Shown here one piece after another: positions 7,986-16,542 of a stretch of DNA of 64,000 nt (positions are counted from its first letter, which is position 1; every line of letters begins with the position of its first letter). Under the pieces are notes generated by a model that made no database searches, was not told the DNA's origin, and was given only the letters and a program-made list of their open reading frames with translations. The DNA lies in assembly GCF_003298505.1 (NCBI RefSeq), contig NZ_QNGB01000004.1:96001-160000 (forward strand). The letters run 5' to 3'. A program made the position numbers and the translations under genes. The DNA is from Roseovarius sp. TE539. GTDB lineage: Bacteria; Pseudomonadota; Alphaproteobacteria; Rhodobacterales; Rhodobacteraceae.

Positions 7986-8300
7986 GCCAGTGTCGTTCCG
8001 GGTTGACCGCGGCCGTTCCCCGCAGGCGTGACTGCGCCACACACGTCTGTTTTGCGTTCGGGCCACGCAGGCTCCGTGGCGCTGACCTTCGCCTCCGTCT
8101 CCGGCGTCATTGGTGGGACAATGACAACCTCCGCCGGAGTATTTGGGGAAAGATGAAGACCTCCGGTCCGTCTTCATCTTTCCTGCAATACTCCCGCCGG
8201 AGGCGCCCCGAGGCGCCGGCCGAAGGCCGGCAACGAGACAGGACTGCGCGCCTGAAAGGCGCACCTTTTGAAAGGCGCCGCGTGGTTCAGCAATTTGGCC
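7986..8300. other. Gene-free stretch holding a dispersed inverted repeat
   Basis: No protein-coding pattern is visible between the HbpS-like gene and the convergent saccharopine dehydrogenase. The first half has a small hairpin (GCCAC/GTGGC near 8083-8103); the second half is occupied by the repeat described at 8128-8285. Confidence 0.6.
8128..8285. repeat. Dispersed roseobacter-type repeat, inverted pair with a long arm
   Basis: A forward copy (8128-8160, CCTCCGCCGGAGTATTT followed by a GGGGAAAGATGAAG tail) faces an inverted copy (8170-8203) across about 9 bp, so the pair can fold into one long hairpin. The inverted copy continues to about 8262 with CGAGACAGGACTGC and a GCGCGCCTGAAAGGCGC hairpin. 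The same extended order occurs on the opposite strand at 22592-22683, and a core-only copy is at 14961-14995. CTCC(N)4GGAG followed by TATTT could work as a weak terminator. No mobility gene is associated. Confidence 0.75.
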
Positions 8301-9440
8301 CTAAAGGTGGTCAACCACCTGCAAATGCTGCGCGAGGCGGTCGATCTCGCCAAGGAGCCGCTGAACCAGCTTGGGGTCGCCTGGCGCCGGCGTAACGCCG
8401 ACGGGGATTTCTCGGTTCATCACGGCCTCCACCACCAGTGATAGCGGGATCGACACCAGCCGTGCCATCGCAGTGCCGCGCGCGTCACCCCAGGCGTCCA
8501 TCACGTAGGTCTTGTGCCAGACGGGCATACCCTCCCTCTCGGCCCTGAGCGAGACACAGAGCACCACGCGGTCGGGCTCGTCCTCCTCATAGGCGTTCTC
8601 GGCCCAGAAGCTGTCGGACATCTCCCTCAGGCGCGCTTCGCCTTCCGGGCCTTCGAGCGTCTCGATTTCGGCGAAAACGTCGCCCCAGGCCTCGGCCCAG
8701 CCGTTGAGCCGCAGCGTGCCGCGCACGAATTCCTTCACCTTCCAGTCCGCATCGAACCCGTAATCCGCCATGAAGGGGATCGAATCGCGGTTCGGATAGA
8801 CCTCGAAGGTCTCGGGCGCTGGCAGCGGTGCGGTATAGCTCGAGAGCGCGTGCCACGGCCGCGCCACGTTGAGTTCCGAGAAGTCCCGGATCGACCGCGA
8901 CGGCGAGCGCAGCGCCTTGAGAACGCCCAGGGGTGACCAGCTGAACTTGTAGCGGAAGGGATTGGGATGTTTCGGGATGCCGCCACAGTAGGAAATGAAG
9001 CTCAACACGTTGTCAGCGTCGCATTCATCGGACGCGCGGTAATCGGCCACGAGGTGATGCGCCATAAGATGGTCGATGCCGGGGTCGAGCCCGACCTCGT
9101 TGACCAAGCAGATGCCGGCCTCGCGCGCGGCGCCGTCGAGGGCGCGCATCTCGGGGGCGATATAGCTTGACGATACGAAATGCGCGCCCTTGGCGATGCA
9201 CATCTCGGCCAGGGGCACGTGCCAGTCGCCGGGCAGCATCGACACAACAACGTCACCGGGTTGCACCTCGGCGCTCAGGGCGTCCACGCTGAAGGCCATG
9301 ATCCGGTTGGTCAGGTCGCCGACGGCCTCCTCGGCCTTTTCGGGGGTCCTGTTCCAGACGGTGATTTCGTGCCCGCCTTCTATCAGCCGCCTCAGCCCGG
9401 GAATGGCCGAAAGCCCGGTGCCGCACCAATGGATTGTCAT
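8301..9440 (-). CDS. Saccharopine dehydrogenase C-terminal-type (saccharopine reductase-like) enzyme
   Basis: A 379-residue NAD(P)-dependent enzyme. The Rossmann motif HWCGTGLSAIPGLRRLIEGGH opens the protein; later blocks VVSMLPGDWHVPLAEMCI, HFVSSSYIAPEM, and the catalytic-core LVNEVGLDPGIDHLMAHH are diagnostic of the saccharopine dehydrogenase/reductase family. It would interconvert saccharopine with glutamate plus alpha-aminoadipate semialdehyde. The start at 9440 overlaps the stop of the upstream LYS1-like gene (ATGA). Together the two carry out both steps of the lysine-saccharopine pathway, probably in lysine degradation, because diaminopimelate-using bacteria do not need it for synthesis. 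A perfect hairpin overlaps the stop codon (8305-8320). Confidence 0.85.
   Translation of the reverse strand: MTIHWCGTGLSAIPGLRRLIEGGHEITVWNRTPEKAEEAVGDLTNRIMAFSVDALSAEVQPGDVVVSMLPGDWHVPLAEMCIAKGAHFVSSSYIAPEMRALDGAAREAGICLVNEVGLDPGIDHLMAHHLVADYRASDECDADNVLSFISYCGGIPKHPNPFRYKFSWSPLGVLKALRSPSRSIRDFSELNVARPWHALSSYTAPLPAPETFEVYPNRDSIPFMADYGFDADWKVKEFVRGTLRLNGWAEAWGDVFAEIETLEGPEGEARLREMSDSFWAENAYEEDEPDRVVLCVSLRAEREGMPVWHKTYVMDAWGDARGTAMARLVSIPLSLVVEAVMNREIPVGVTPAPGDPKLVQRLLGEIDRLAQHLQVVDHL
8305..8320 (-). terminator. Hairpin at the end of the saccharopine operon
   Basis: A perfect inverted repeat (AGGTGGT, 2-nt gap, ACCACCT) includes the last codons of the gene and is followed by TTTAG on the minus strand. 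The short U run and tight loop make it a weak terminator candidate only. Confidence 0.3.
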
Positions 9441-10492
9441 GCTCGGATCCCTTCCATGTGGGTTTCGAATTCGGCCTCTGCGCGGGCCCATACGCCGTCG
9501 TGCAGAGTGCCGAGGCGTTTGAGCGAGGGCAAGAGCTGTGCCGCGAAATCATGCGATGATTCCACCGGCAGGAGCGAGGGAAGATTATCGATTGCCATCA
9601 CGTCGAGGGGCGGAGCGTCATGGACCCGTGTTACCGGCGCCGTCCATGTGGTGGCCGCGTCGTAGACCGGGACCGGATTGTAATCGCTGTCCGGGTCACA
9701 GGCTACATCGCCGATCACGGTCAGCCGGCGCTCCGAGTCCGGCGCGGTGCGCGGCACGAAAACAGGCGTTCCGGGGCGCGCGAAGATGCAGTTGAGAAAG
9801 ATGTCATGCGCGAGGATCTCGGCGAACGGGCCTCCCCCGGCGGTCTCGGCCACGTCCCACCGGGTGGTTTCGATACCCGTTTCCATGCACAGATCCGCGG
9901 CCCCGGACCCTACCCGGCCCAGTGCGCCGATGACGATGGCGGACGGGCGGGGGCCACCGGCCAGGTCATCGGCGAGATCGTCAAGCAGGGCTTGCCTGGA
10001 GGCGTAGGTGGCGACCGGCGGGCAGATCTTTCCGCGGCGCTGAGCCGCCCAGGCCTTCAGAGATACCGCCGCTCCCGCGTAGCCGGCCCAGTAACCGAAC
10101 GCCGCGACGCGACGGCCCTCGCTGTCCACGAGGTATTCGAGGTCATAAAGCGTGCCGCCCCCTGCCGCGAAACGCTCCAGCAGGCGGCGCCCCGCGTGCT
10201 GCCCCTTGAAGGCGTGCCCGAACATGATGTGTCGGTGCGGCAGCGGACTGTCGTCATCGGGCAGTTCCTTGAGGCCGAAGATGATCGCGTCGTCCGGGGC
10301 GCCGGGCCAGCTTGCCTCCGGCGCGATCGTGCAGCCTGCGGCGCGGTAACCTTCCAGGGGAATGGCCCGATTGCGGCTTTCCTCCACCGTGACCTCGATG
10401 CCCGCGGCAATCAGGGCACCCGCACCCTCCGGGGTCAGGCCCGTACGTTCCTCGTTGGGGCGTTGTTCGGCCCGCATCCAAAGATGGGTCAT
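9437..10492 (-). CDS. Saccharopine dehydrogenase, lysine-forming type (LYS1-like)
   Basis: A 351-residue enzyme resembling fungal LYS1 and alanine dehydrogenase-type folds. The N-terminal half has RAEQRPNEERTGLTPEGA, then the catalytic lysine in FGLKELPDD and the catalytic histidine in MFGHAFKGQ, the two residues used by yeast Lys1. The NAD-binding region is IVIGALGRVGSGAADLC. The reaction links lysine plus 2-oxoglutarate to saccharopine. The start follows an AGGGAGAG ribosome-binding site 12 bp after the stop of the GST gene. It overlaps the saccharopine reductase-like gene by 4 bp, so the two are made together. The pathway is split in two proteins as in yeast rather than fused. Confidence 0.87.
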   Translation of the reverse strand: MTHLWMRAEQRPNEERTGLTPEGAGALIAAGIEVTVEESRNRAIPLEGYRAAGCTIAPEASWPGAPDDAIIFGLKELPDDDSPLPHRHIMFGHAFKGQHAGRRLLERFAAGGGTLYDLEYLVDSEGRRVAAFGYWAGYAGAAVSLKAWAAQRRGKICPPVATYASRQALLDDLADDLAGGPRPSAIVIGALGRVGSGAADLCMETGIETTRWDVAETAGGGPFAEILAHDIFLNCIFARPGTPVFVPRTAPDSERRLTVIGDVACDPDSDYNPVPVYDAATTWTAPVTRVHDAPPLDVMAIDNLPSLLPVESSHDFAAQLLPSLKRLGTLHDGVWARAEAEFETHMEGIRA

Positions 10493-10504
10493 TCCTGCTC
10501 TCCC

Positions 10505-11119
10505 TCAGATCATGCCCCGGGCTTCGGCCCGCTCGACCGCGGGGCGGGCGCGCATTGCCGCCCGGAAAGCCGCGATGGCGGGGAAATCGGCTATCTCCAC
10601 GCCATCGCCTTCCAGCCATGTGCTGACCACGAAGAGATAGGGATCGGCCAGTGTTAGCGTGGTGCCCATCACGAAAGGTGCGATCAGGGCGTGATCCTCG
10701 ATGAAACGGCAGCTTTCGGTCATCGTCCGCGGGGTCTTTGCCGCCATGTCGTGCCACGAGCTTTGGTTGTCGGCCCAGCGGTGGCCGCGGCGCAAATGGG
10801 CATGGTTCACATGCATCGTGCTGGCGAGGTAATACATCACCGCGCGCATTCTTGCGGCCGCGAACGGTTCTCCGGGCACCAGCCCCGCCTCCGGCGCCAG
10901 AGCGGCGATGTAATCGAGGATTGCGCCGGTTTCGGTCAGCACCCCCTGCGGTGTTTCGAGCGCAGGCACCCGGCCCTTGGGATTGACAGCCAGATAATCG
11001 GCCTGCCGTTGTTCGTCTTTGGCGAAATCAAGCCTTGCCAGCGTGTGATCGAGCCCGGCTTCATCAAGAGCGATGGCAACCGCGACCGAGATCGTGTTCG
11101 GCGCATAATACAGGATCAT
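10505..11119 (-). CDS. Glutathione S-transferase family protein
   Basis: A 204-residue protein with an N-terminal thioredoxin-like domain (MILYYAPNTISVAVAIALDE, NPKGRVPALETPQGVLTETGAIL with the cis-proline VP and glutathione-contacting ETGAI) and an all-helical C-terminal domain with the N-capping motif LTLADPYLFV. The start at 11119 gives the normal GST N-terminus and has GGAG upstream; a 15-codon longer frame has no support. It lies in a four-gene minus-strand operon between a histidine phosphatase and the two saccharopine enzymes. The substrate is unknown; conjugation of a reactive semialdehyde from lysine breakdown is only a guess. Confidence 0.87.
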   Translation of the reverse strand: MILYYAPNTISVAVAIALDEAGLDHTLARLDFAKDEQRQADYLAVNPKGRVPALETPQGVLTETGAILDYIAALAPEAGLVPGEPFAAARMRAVMYYLASTMHVNHAHLRRGHRWADNQSSWHDMAAKTPRTMTESCRFIEDHALIAPFVMGTTLTLADPYLFVVSTWLEGDGVEIADFPAIAAFRAAMRARPAVERAEARGMI

Positions 11120-11144
11120 TTGCGGGGTCTCCGGGTTTGCGTGG

Positions 11145-11795
11145 TCATACGAAGGTCCGGGCATGGGCGCGGTCCGGAAGGTCCAGATGCGGCGTTGCGT
11201 TGAATCCGCCCAGCATCAGACGATCATGCACATATTCGAGGCGGTGGAGAGAGCTGTTCATGATCTGAAGCATCATCAGCGCCATGCCGCCATTGCGAAG
11301 ATCCAGAACCTGGCGCATGGCCATGCCGATCACCCCGCCCGATGTCACCAGCAATATCCGCCCGCTGCCTTCGCAGATGTCCCCGATCAGCGAGGTGACC
11401 CGCGCGGAGAACGCATCGAAGGTTTCGGGAACATCCGCGAGTGTGCCCCGCGACCAGTGGTCGATGACCTGCGGGAGATGGGTTGCGAACTCGGTTGCAT
11501 CGCGCGGGGCAGGGATGCCGTGCTGCGCTTCCAGCGCCATCGCGAGGCTGAAGTAGCTCAGCTCGTTGAGCCGCGGGTCACGGGCCGTGATCTCGTATCC
11601 CATCGCGTGCGCGGTGTCGGTCTGACGGGTCAGCGTGCCAGTGACCACACGGTCGAAATGCGGATTGGTGTCGCGCAGATGCGCGCCCAGCCACGTTGCC
11701 TGTTCGCGGCCCAGATCCGACAGGCGGTCATAGCTTTGCTCGTCGGTGGCATGGCTGTTGGCCTGCCCGTGTCTTACCAGGATGATTTCCGCCAC
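11145..11795 (-). CDS. Histidine phosphatase family protein (phosphoglycerate-mutase-like)
   Basis: A 216-residue protein of the histidine phosphatase superfamily. The catalytic RHG motif is in ILVRHGQANSH, a second arginine occurs in VTGTLTRQTDTA, the acidic residue in LNELSYF, and the second catalytic histidine position is replaced: the C-terminal segment reads LLVTSGGVIGMAMRQVL, where many members have a SHG-type motif. Loss of that histidine, if the alignment is right, would lower or change activity. It is the first gene of the GST/saccharopine operon, 25 bp before the GST start. The natural substrate is unknown. Confidence 0.85.
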   Translation of the reverse strand: MAEIILVRHGQANSHATDEQSYDRLSDLGREQATWLGAHLRDTNPHFDRVVTGTLTRQTDTAHAMGYEITARDPRLNELSYFSLAMALEAQHGIPAPRDATEFATHLPQVIDHWSRGTLADVPETFDAFSARVTSLIGDICEGSGRILLVTSGGVIGMAMRQVLDLRNGGMALMMLQIMNSSLHRLEYVHDRLMLGGFNATPHLDLPDRAHARTFV

Positions 11796-12083
11796 CTGAA
11801 TTTTCTCCCGATGTGTCTGGACACAGGTTACCGGCGGCGGCGGGAAGGTGAAAGGCGGATGACGAAAATTTCGAACGGCGCCGGCGCGGTCAGGTCAGGC
11901 CCGGCGTGTTTTGATCCTGATGGGTCCTCGGGGCCGAACCTTTGCCGTTTCGGGGCGGCCCGTGTTGACGATGCGAAACGCGCGCCGTCCGGGTGGCGCA
12001 AAAACGCGGGCAGGTGTCGGGATTGGCGGACTCCCATTCGCCGTCTCATGGTCTAGAATGTCACCAAGCAGGGAGGCACGCGC

Positions 12084-14864
12084 ATGTCCGAGAAAATCAC
12101 GATCACGCTGGATGGCAGCGACGTCGAAGCCGAAGCCGGCCAGACGCTTTGGGAAGTGGCCCACGGGCGCGGACTGGTGATCCCGCACCTGTGCCACAAA
12201 CCCGCTCCCGGCTACCGCCCGGACGGCAATTGCCGGGCCTGCATGGTCGAGGTCGAGGGAGAGCGCGCGCTGGTCGCCTCGTGCATCCGGGAAGCCAGGG
12301 ATGGCATGGTGGTGACCACCAATTCGGCGCGGGCCGAAAACGCCCGGAAGATGGTGGTGGAGATGCTGCTGGCCGATCAGCCGGTTCAGAAAGAAGCGCA
12401 TGACGCGTCTTCCCATCTTTGGGAAATGGCGCGCATGCAGGGAGTCTCCGAAAGCCGGTTTCCCGCGATGGAAAAGCGGCGGGTTCCGCGTCTTGATGAC
12501 AGCCACGTCGCCATGCGTGTCAACCTCGATGCCTGTATCCAGTGCAACCTGTGTGTCCGTGCTTGCCGCGAGGTCCAGGTCAACGACGTGATCGGCATGG
12601 CAGGCCGCGGCCATGACAGTTTCCCCGTCTTCGATTTCGACGACCCCATGGGCGACAGTACCTGCGTGGCCTGCGGTGAATGCGTGCAGGCGTGCCCGAC
12701 CGGCGCGCTGATGGAGGCCAGCGTGCTGGACGACGCCCAGAGGGGCGACAGCGCCGATTATGACACCGAGGTCCAGAGCGTCTGCCCGTTCTGCGGCGTC
12801 GGGTGCCAGGTCAGCCTCAAGGTCAAGGACAACAAGGTGAAATACGTCGATGGACTCAACGGCCCGGCAAACGAGGGGCGGCTTTGCGTCAAGGGCCGGT
12901 TCGGGTTCGACTACATCCACCACGATCACCGCCTGACCATGCCGCTTATCCGGCGTGATGATGCGCCGCCCAAGGGCTTGAATGTCGATCCTTCCAACTG
13001 GCAGGCTTTCTTCCGCGAGGCGGACTGGGACGAGGCGCTGGATGTGGCCGCCGATGGCCTCAAGACGCTGAAGGACAGGCACGGGGGCAAATCCGTCGCA
13101 GGATTCGGCAGTGCCAAGTGCACCAACGAAGAGGCGTATCTGTTCCAGAAGCTGATCCGCCAGGGTTTCGGCCACAACAACGTGGATCACTGCACGCGGC
13201 TGTGCCATGCGTCCAGTGTGGCCGCGCTGATCGAGAACGTGGGCTCCGGCGCGGTGACCGCGACCTTCAACGAGATCGAGAATGCCGACGTGGCGATCAT
13301 CATCGGCGCCAACCCGGTCGAGAACCATCCCGTCGCGGCGACCTATTTCAAGCAGTTCACCAAGCGCGGCGGCAAGCTGATCGTGATGGACCCGCGCGGC
13401 GTGGGCCTGCGCCGCTTCGCCTCCCACATGCTTCAGTTCAAGCCCGGCACCGACGTGGCGATGCTCAACGCCATCATGCACGTCATCGCCGAGGAGGGAC
13501 TTTACGATCAGCAGTACATCGAGGCCTTCACCGAGAACTGGGAAGCCGAGAAGGCGCATCTTGCCGGTTTCGCCCCGGAGAAGATGGAAGATCTCTGCGG
13601 CATACCGGCCGAGTCGCTGCGTGCCGTGGCGCGCGAATTCGCCACCGCCAAATCCGGCATGATCTTCTGGGGCATGGGGATCTCGCAGCATATCCACGGC
13701 ACCGACAATTCGCGCTGCCTGATCAGCCTTGCGCTGATGTGCGGGCATGTCGGCCGCCCCGGGACCGGGCTGCACCCGCTCAGGGGGCAGAACAACGTGC
13801 AGGGGGCCTCGGATGCGGGGCTGGTTCCGATGTTCCTGCCCGACTACCAGAGCGTCACGGATGACGGGGTGCGCTCCGCCTTCACGGAGGTCTGGCAATC
13901 GGGGGATTTCTCGGACGAAAAGGGCCTCACCGTGACCGAGATCATGGATGACGTGCATGCCGGCAATATCCGCGGCATGTATATCCTCGGGGAGAACCCG
14001 GCGATGTCGGATCCGGACGTGGAACACGCCCGCGATGCGCTGGCCAAACTCGATCATCTCGTGGTGCAGGACATCTTCATCACCGAAACGGCCAACTACG
14101 CCGACGTGATCCTGCCTGCCTCGGCGTTCTTCGAAAAGACGGGGACGGTGACGAACACCAACCGACAGGTCCAGATGGGCCGCCGTGCCGTCACCCCGCC
14201 CGGAGAGGCGCGCGAGGACTGGGCGATCACCGTGGCGCTGGCCCGGCGCCTCGGACTGCCGTGGCAGTACGAGAGCCCCGCGGACGTCTTTGCCGAGATG
14301 AAACTCAACATGCGTTCGCTCGACAATATCGGCTGGGAGCGGCTGGAGCGGGAGAACGCGGTCACCTATCCCTGTCACGATCCGGAAGGTCCCGGCGAAG
14401 CGGTGGTTTTCGGTGAGGGCTTTCCGCGGCCGGAAGGGCGTGCACGGTTCACCCCCGCCAGCGTCATTCCGCCCGACGACACCCCCGACGACGATTACCC
14501 GATGGTGCTGACCACCGGGCGGCAGCTTGAACATTGGCACACCGGCTCGATGACCCGCCGTGCAACGGTGCTCGATGCGGTGGAGCCGGAGGCCAACTGT
14601 TCCATGCATCCCGCGACGTTGCGCAAGTTGGGGGTGGCGCCGGGCGAGCATGTGCGCCTCACGACCAAGCGGGGCAGCATCCGCATCATGGCCCGCGCCG
14701 ATCGTGCCATCGCGCCCGACATGGTGTTTCTGCCCTTTGCCTACGTGGAGGCGGCGGCCAATATCCTGACCAACCCCGCGATCGACCCCTACGGCAAGAT
14801 CCCCGAGTTCAAGTTCTCCGCCGTGCGGGTGGAAAAGGCCGAGGACCAGGTCGCGGCGGAATGA
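12084..14864 (+). CDS. fdhA: NAD-dependent formate dehydrogenase, catalytic alpha subunit
   Basis: A 926-residue molybdenum/tungsten enzyme oxidising formate to CO2 in the cytoplasm. Domain order: NuoG-like 2Fe-2S domain (C37, C50, C53, C67), a His-plus-three-Cys 4Fe-4S region, two 4Fe-4S clusters (CIQCNLCVRAC and CVACGECVQACP), a further cluster at CPFCGVGC before the bis-MGD domain, and the Mo/W ligand cysteine in HCTRLCHASS (Cys, not selenocysteine). The C-terminal dinucleotide-binding domain has LEHWHTGSMTRR. Size and order match FDH1 of Methylobacterium. AGGGAGG precedes the ATG. The partner diaphorase subunit is not adjacent but 6 kb downstream at 20865, an unusual separation. No fdhD or accessory subunit gene is visible here. 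Confidence 0.93.
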   Translation: MSEKITITLDGSDVEAEAGQTLWEVAHGRGLVIPHLCHKPAPGYRPDGNCRACMVEVEGERALVASCIREARDGMVVTTNSARAENARKMVVEMLLADQPVQKEAHDASSHLWEMARMQGVSESRFPAMEKRRVPRLDDSHVAMRVNLDACIQCNLCVRACREVQVNDVIGMAGRGHDSFPVFDFDDPMGDSTCVACGECVQACPTGALMEASVLDDAQRGDSADYDTEVQSVCPFCGVGCQVSLKVKDNKVKYVDGLNGPANEGRLCVKGRFGFDYIHHDHRLTMPLIRRDDAPPKGLNVDPSNWQAFFREADWDEALDVAADGLKTLKDRHGGKSVAGFGSAKCTNEEAYLFQKLIRQGFGHNNVDHCTRLCHASSVAALIENVGSGAVTATFNEIENADVAIIIGANPVENHPVAATYFKQFTKRGGKLIVMDPRGVGLRRFASHMLQFKPGTDVAMLNAIMHVIAEEGLYDQQYIEAFTENWEAEKAHLAGFAPEKMEDLCGIPAESLRAVAREFATAKSGMIFWGMGISQHIHGTDNSRCLISLALMCGHVGRPGTGLHPLRGQNNVQGASDAGLVPMFLPDYQSVTDDGVRSAFTEVWQSGDFSDEKGLTVTEIMDDVHAGNIRGMYILGENPAMSDPDVEHARDALAKLDHLVVQDIFITETANYADVILPASAFFEKTGTVTNTNRQVQMGRRAVTPPGEAREDWAITVALARRLGLPWQYESPADVFAEMKLNMRSLDNIGWERLERENAVTYPCHDPEGPGEAVVFGEGFPRPEGRARFTPASVIPPDDTPDDDYPMVLTTGRQLEHWHTGSMTRRATVLDAVEPEANCSMHPATLRKLGVAPGEHVRLTTKRGSIRIMARADRAIAPDMVFLPFAYVEAAANILTNPAIDPYGKIPEFKFSAVRVEKAEDQVAAE

Positions 14865-14960
14865 GTTCCGTGGCGTGTGGCCACGCCGCCCCGGCCCGCC
14901 CGGCCGGGAGCCGGGCTGCGCGCTGGCCAGGGAGGGGCCGGCCCCGGGTTCTGCCTTGGG

Positions 14961-14995
14961 GCGCCTCCGGCGGGAGTATTTCGGGAAAGATGAAG
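14961..14995 (+). repeat. Dispersed repeat copy (core)
   Basis: GCGCCTCCGGCGGGAGTATT followed by TCGGGAAAGATGAAG, in the 219-bp gap between fdhA and the amidohydrolase gene. It shares the core with copies at 8128-8203 and 22651-22683. GC-rich palindromic sequence precedes it (14890-14945), but differs from the flank of the other two copies. Confidence 0.75.
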
Positions 14996-15083
14996 GGCAT
15001 GGTCCGGCCACATAATTTTTCATGATAAATTGACGCCGCGCGCGTATGGCTGTCTACTGGGCGCAGTTCAAGGAGGACCGCCC

Positions 15084-16283
15084 ATGATTCCCGTAGATCC
15101 GGACCGTTTTCTTGCCGATCTCCACAGGCTTCGCGAGTTCGGCGCCGCCGGTGTCGGCAAGGGCGTCATGCGCCCGGCTTATGGCGAGGCCGACATAGAG
15201 GCGCGCGAATGGCTGGTGTCGAGGATCGAGCAAGCGGGTCTGATCCCCCGGGTCGATCCGATGGGCAATGTTTTCGGCCTTGCCGAGGGCCGGTCGCTTC
15301 TGGTCGGTTCGCATTCCGACACGCAGCCCGAGGGCGGGTGGCTTGACGGGGCGCTCGGGGTCATCGCGGGACTGGAGATCGCGCGCGCCGCCCGGGAAGC
15401 CGGCGGCCCGCCGGTTTCGATGGTGAGTTTCCAGGATGAGGAGGGCCGTTTCGGCGCCGTGACCTGCAGCGCGGTTTTCTCGGGTCTTTTATCCCGCGAG
15501 GAAGCCGATCGAAATGTCGATGCGGACGGGATCACGCTGGCCGAGGCGCGTGCGGCGATGGCGGACATGTCCGGCGGGTATGTCGATCCGGCGTGGTTCT
15601 CGGGCTTTATGGAGATGCATATCGAACAGGGGCTGACACTCGACGAGGCGGGCGAGGCTGTTGGCGTGGTGACGGATATCGTCGGTTCGCGCATGCTGGA
15701 AGTCACGCTCAGGGGTCGCCAGAATCACGCCGGTACCACCCTGATGCATCAGCGTCGCGATGCGTTCCAGGGGCTCGCTGCCTTTTGTGTCGCTCTGAAC
15801 GGACGGCTGGAGGAAATCGTGACACCCCGGACCGTCTGGACAATCGGCCGGGTCCAGCTGCATCCGAATGCGCCTTCCATCGTCCCCGGCGAGGTGCGGT
15901 TCACGGTGCAATGGCGAGACTCCGACGCCGACCGTCTGGATCGCATCGAACAATCCGTTCGCGGCCTGCTTGATGAAATCTGCGCAGGCCGCGGTCTGGA
16001 ATCGGAGCTGAAGCCGTTGGGCGACCTCTCGCCGGTGCCGATGGATGGACGGTTTCGCATGGCGCTGGCTGCGGCCGCGGAAGAAGAGGTGCCGGGAAGG
16101 TGGCGTGATATGCCCTCGGGCGCGTTGCATGACGCCTCCAACCTTGCTCCCGTCCTTCCCACCGGCATGCTTTTCGTGCCGTCGATCGGGGGCATCAGCC
16201 ACGATTTCGCCGAAGACACCGAGGAGGCGGACCTCGTCCTTGGGCTCAAGGTGCTGGCCGGCGCCGTGGCGCGCATCGCATGA
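15084..16283 (+). CDS. Zn-dependent M20 amidohydrolase (N-carbamoyl-amino-acid hydrolase / allantoate amidohydrolase type)
   Basis: A 399-residue M20-family amidohydrolase. Metal-binding residues are visible: H77 and D88 ([18 protein letters not shown]), the catalytic and bridging glutamates in FQDEEGRFG (E119, E120), a histidine in MEMHIEQG, and the C-terminal metal histidine in [10 protein letters not shown]. The dimerisation insert (about 200-310) includes the conserved RQNHAGTT. Members cleave N-carbamoyl amino acids, allantoate or ureidoglycine-like compounds; the sequence alone does not settle the substrate. A strong AAGGAGG precedes the ATG at 15084, so a longer in-frame opening was rejected. 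No hydantoinase or allantoinase gene is nearby. Confidence 0.87.
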   Translation: MIPVDPDRFLADLHRLREFGAAGVGKGVMRPAYGEADIEAREWLVSRIEQAGLIPRVDPMGNVFGLAEGRSLLVGSHSDTQPEGGWLDGALGVIAGLEIARAAREAGGPPVSMVSFQDEEGRFGAVTCSAVFSGLLSREEADRNVDADGITLAEARAAMADMSGGYVDPAWFSGFMEMHIEQGLTLDEAGEAVGVVTDIVGSRMLEVTLRGRQNHAGTTLMHQRRDAFQGLAAFCVALNGRLEEIVTPRTVWTIGRVQLHPNAPSIVPGEVRFTVQWRDSDADRLDRIEQSVRGLLDEICAGRGLESELKPLGDLSPVPMDGRFRMALAAAAEEEVPGRWRDMPSGALHDASNLAPVLPTGMLFVPSIGGISHDFAEDTEEADLVLGLKVLAGAVARIA

Positions 16284-16542
16284 TGAGGCGTGGCCGCCAC
16301 GTTCCGAACTGCCAGGCTGTCTGGTCGCCCTTTGACAGAGCGGCGCAATGGATTTGGCCACGGTTTACGTTCAGGTTGCGGTTTGCGGTCTCCTTCGCCG
16401 GGGCCGGTGTCGTCGTGGCCAGCATCCTGCCTGTCGCGCGCGGCATGTTCTTCCGGGGCCGCGGCGCGGAGGGTAACGCAGCGTTGGGAGTGACATCCCG
16501 ACTCCGGCGCGGCATGGTCGCCGATGACACGGGAGGACGCGC

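Noticed and set aside
11828..12049. 73-codon minus-strand frame upstream of the histidine phosphatase
   Set aside because: Arg/Pro/Ser-rich, no ribosome-binding site, no family likeness; probably non-coding spacer.
11895..15023. A very long open frame (over 1,000 codons) on the minus strand opposite fdhA
   Set aside because: It is an antisense shadow caused by high GC at third codon positions; the translation is rich in His/Arg/Gly and has no recognisable family, while the plus strand encodes a complete formate dehydrogenase.
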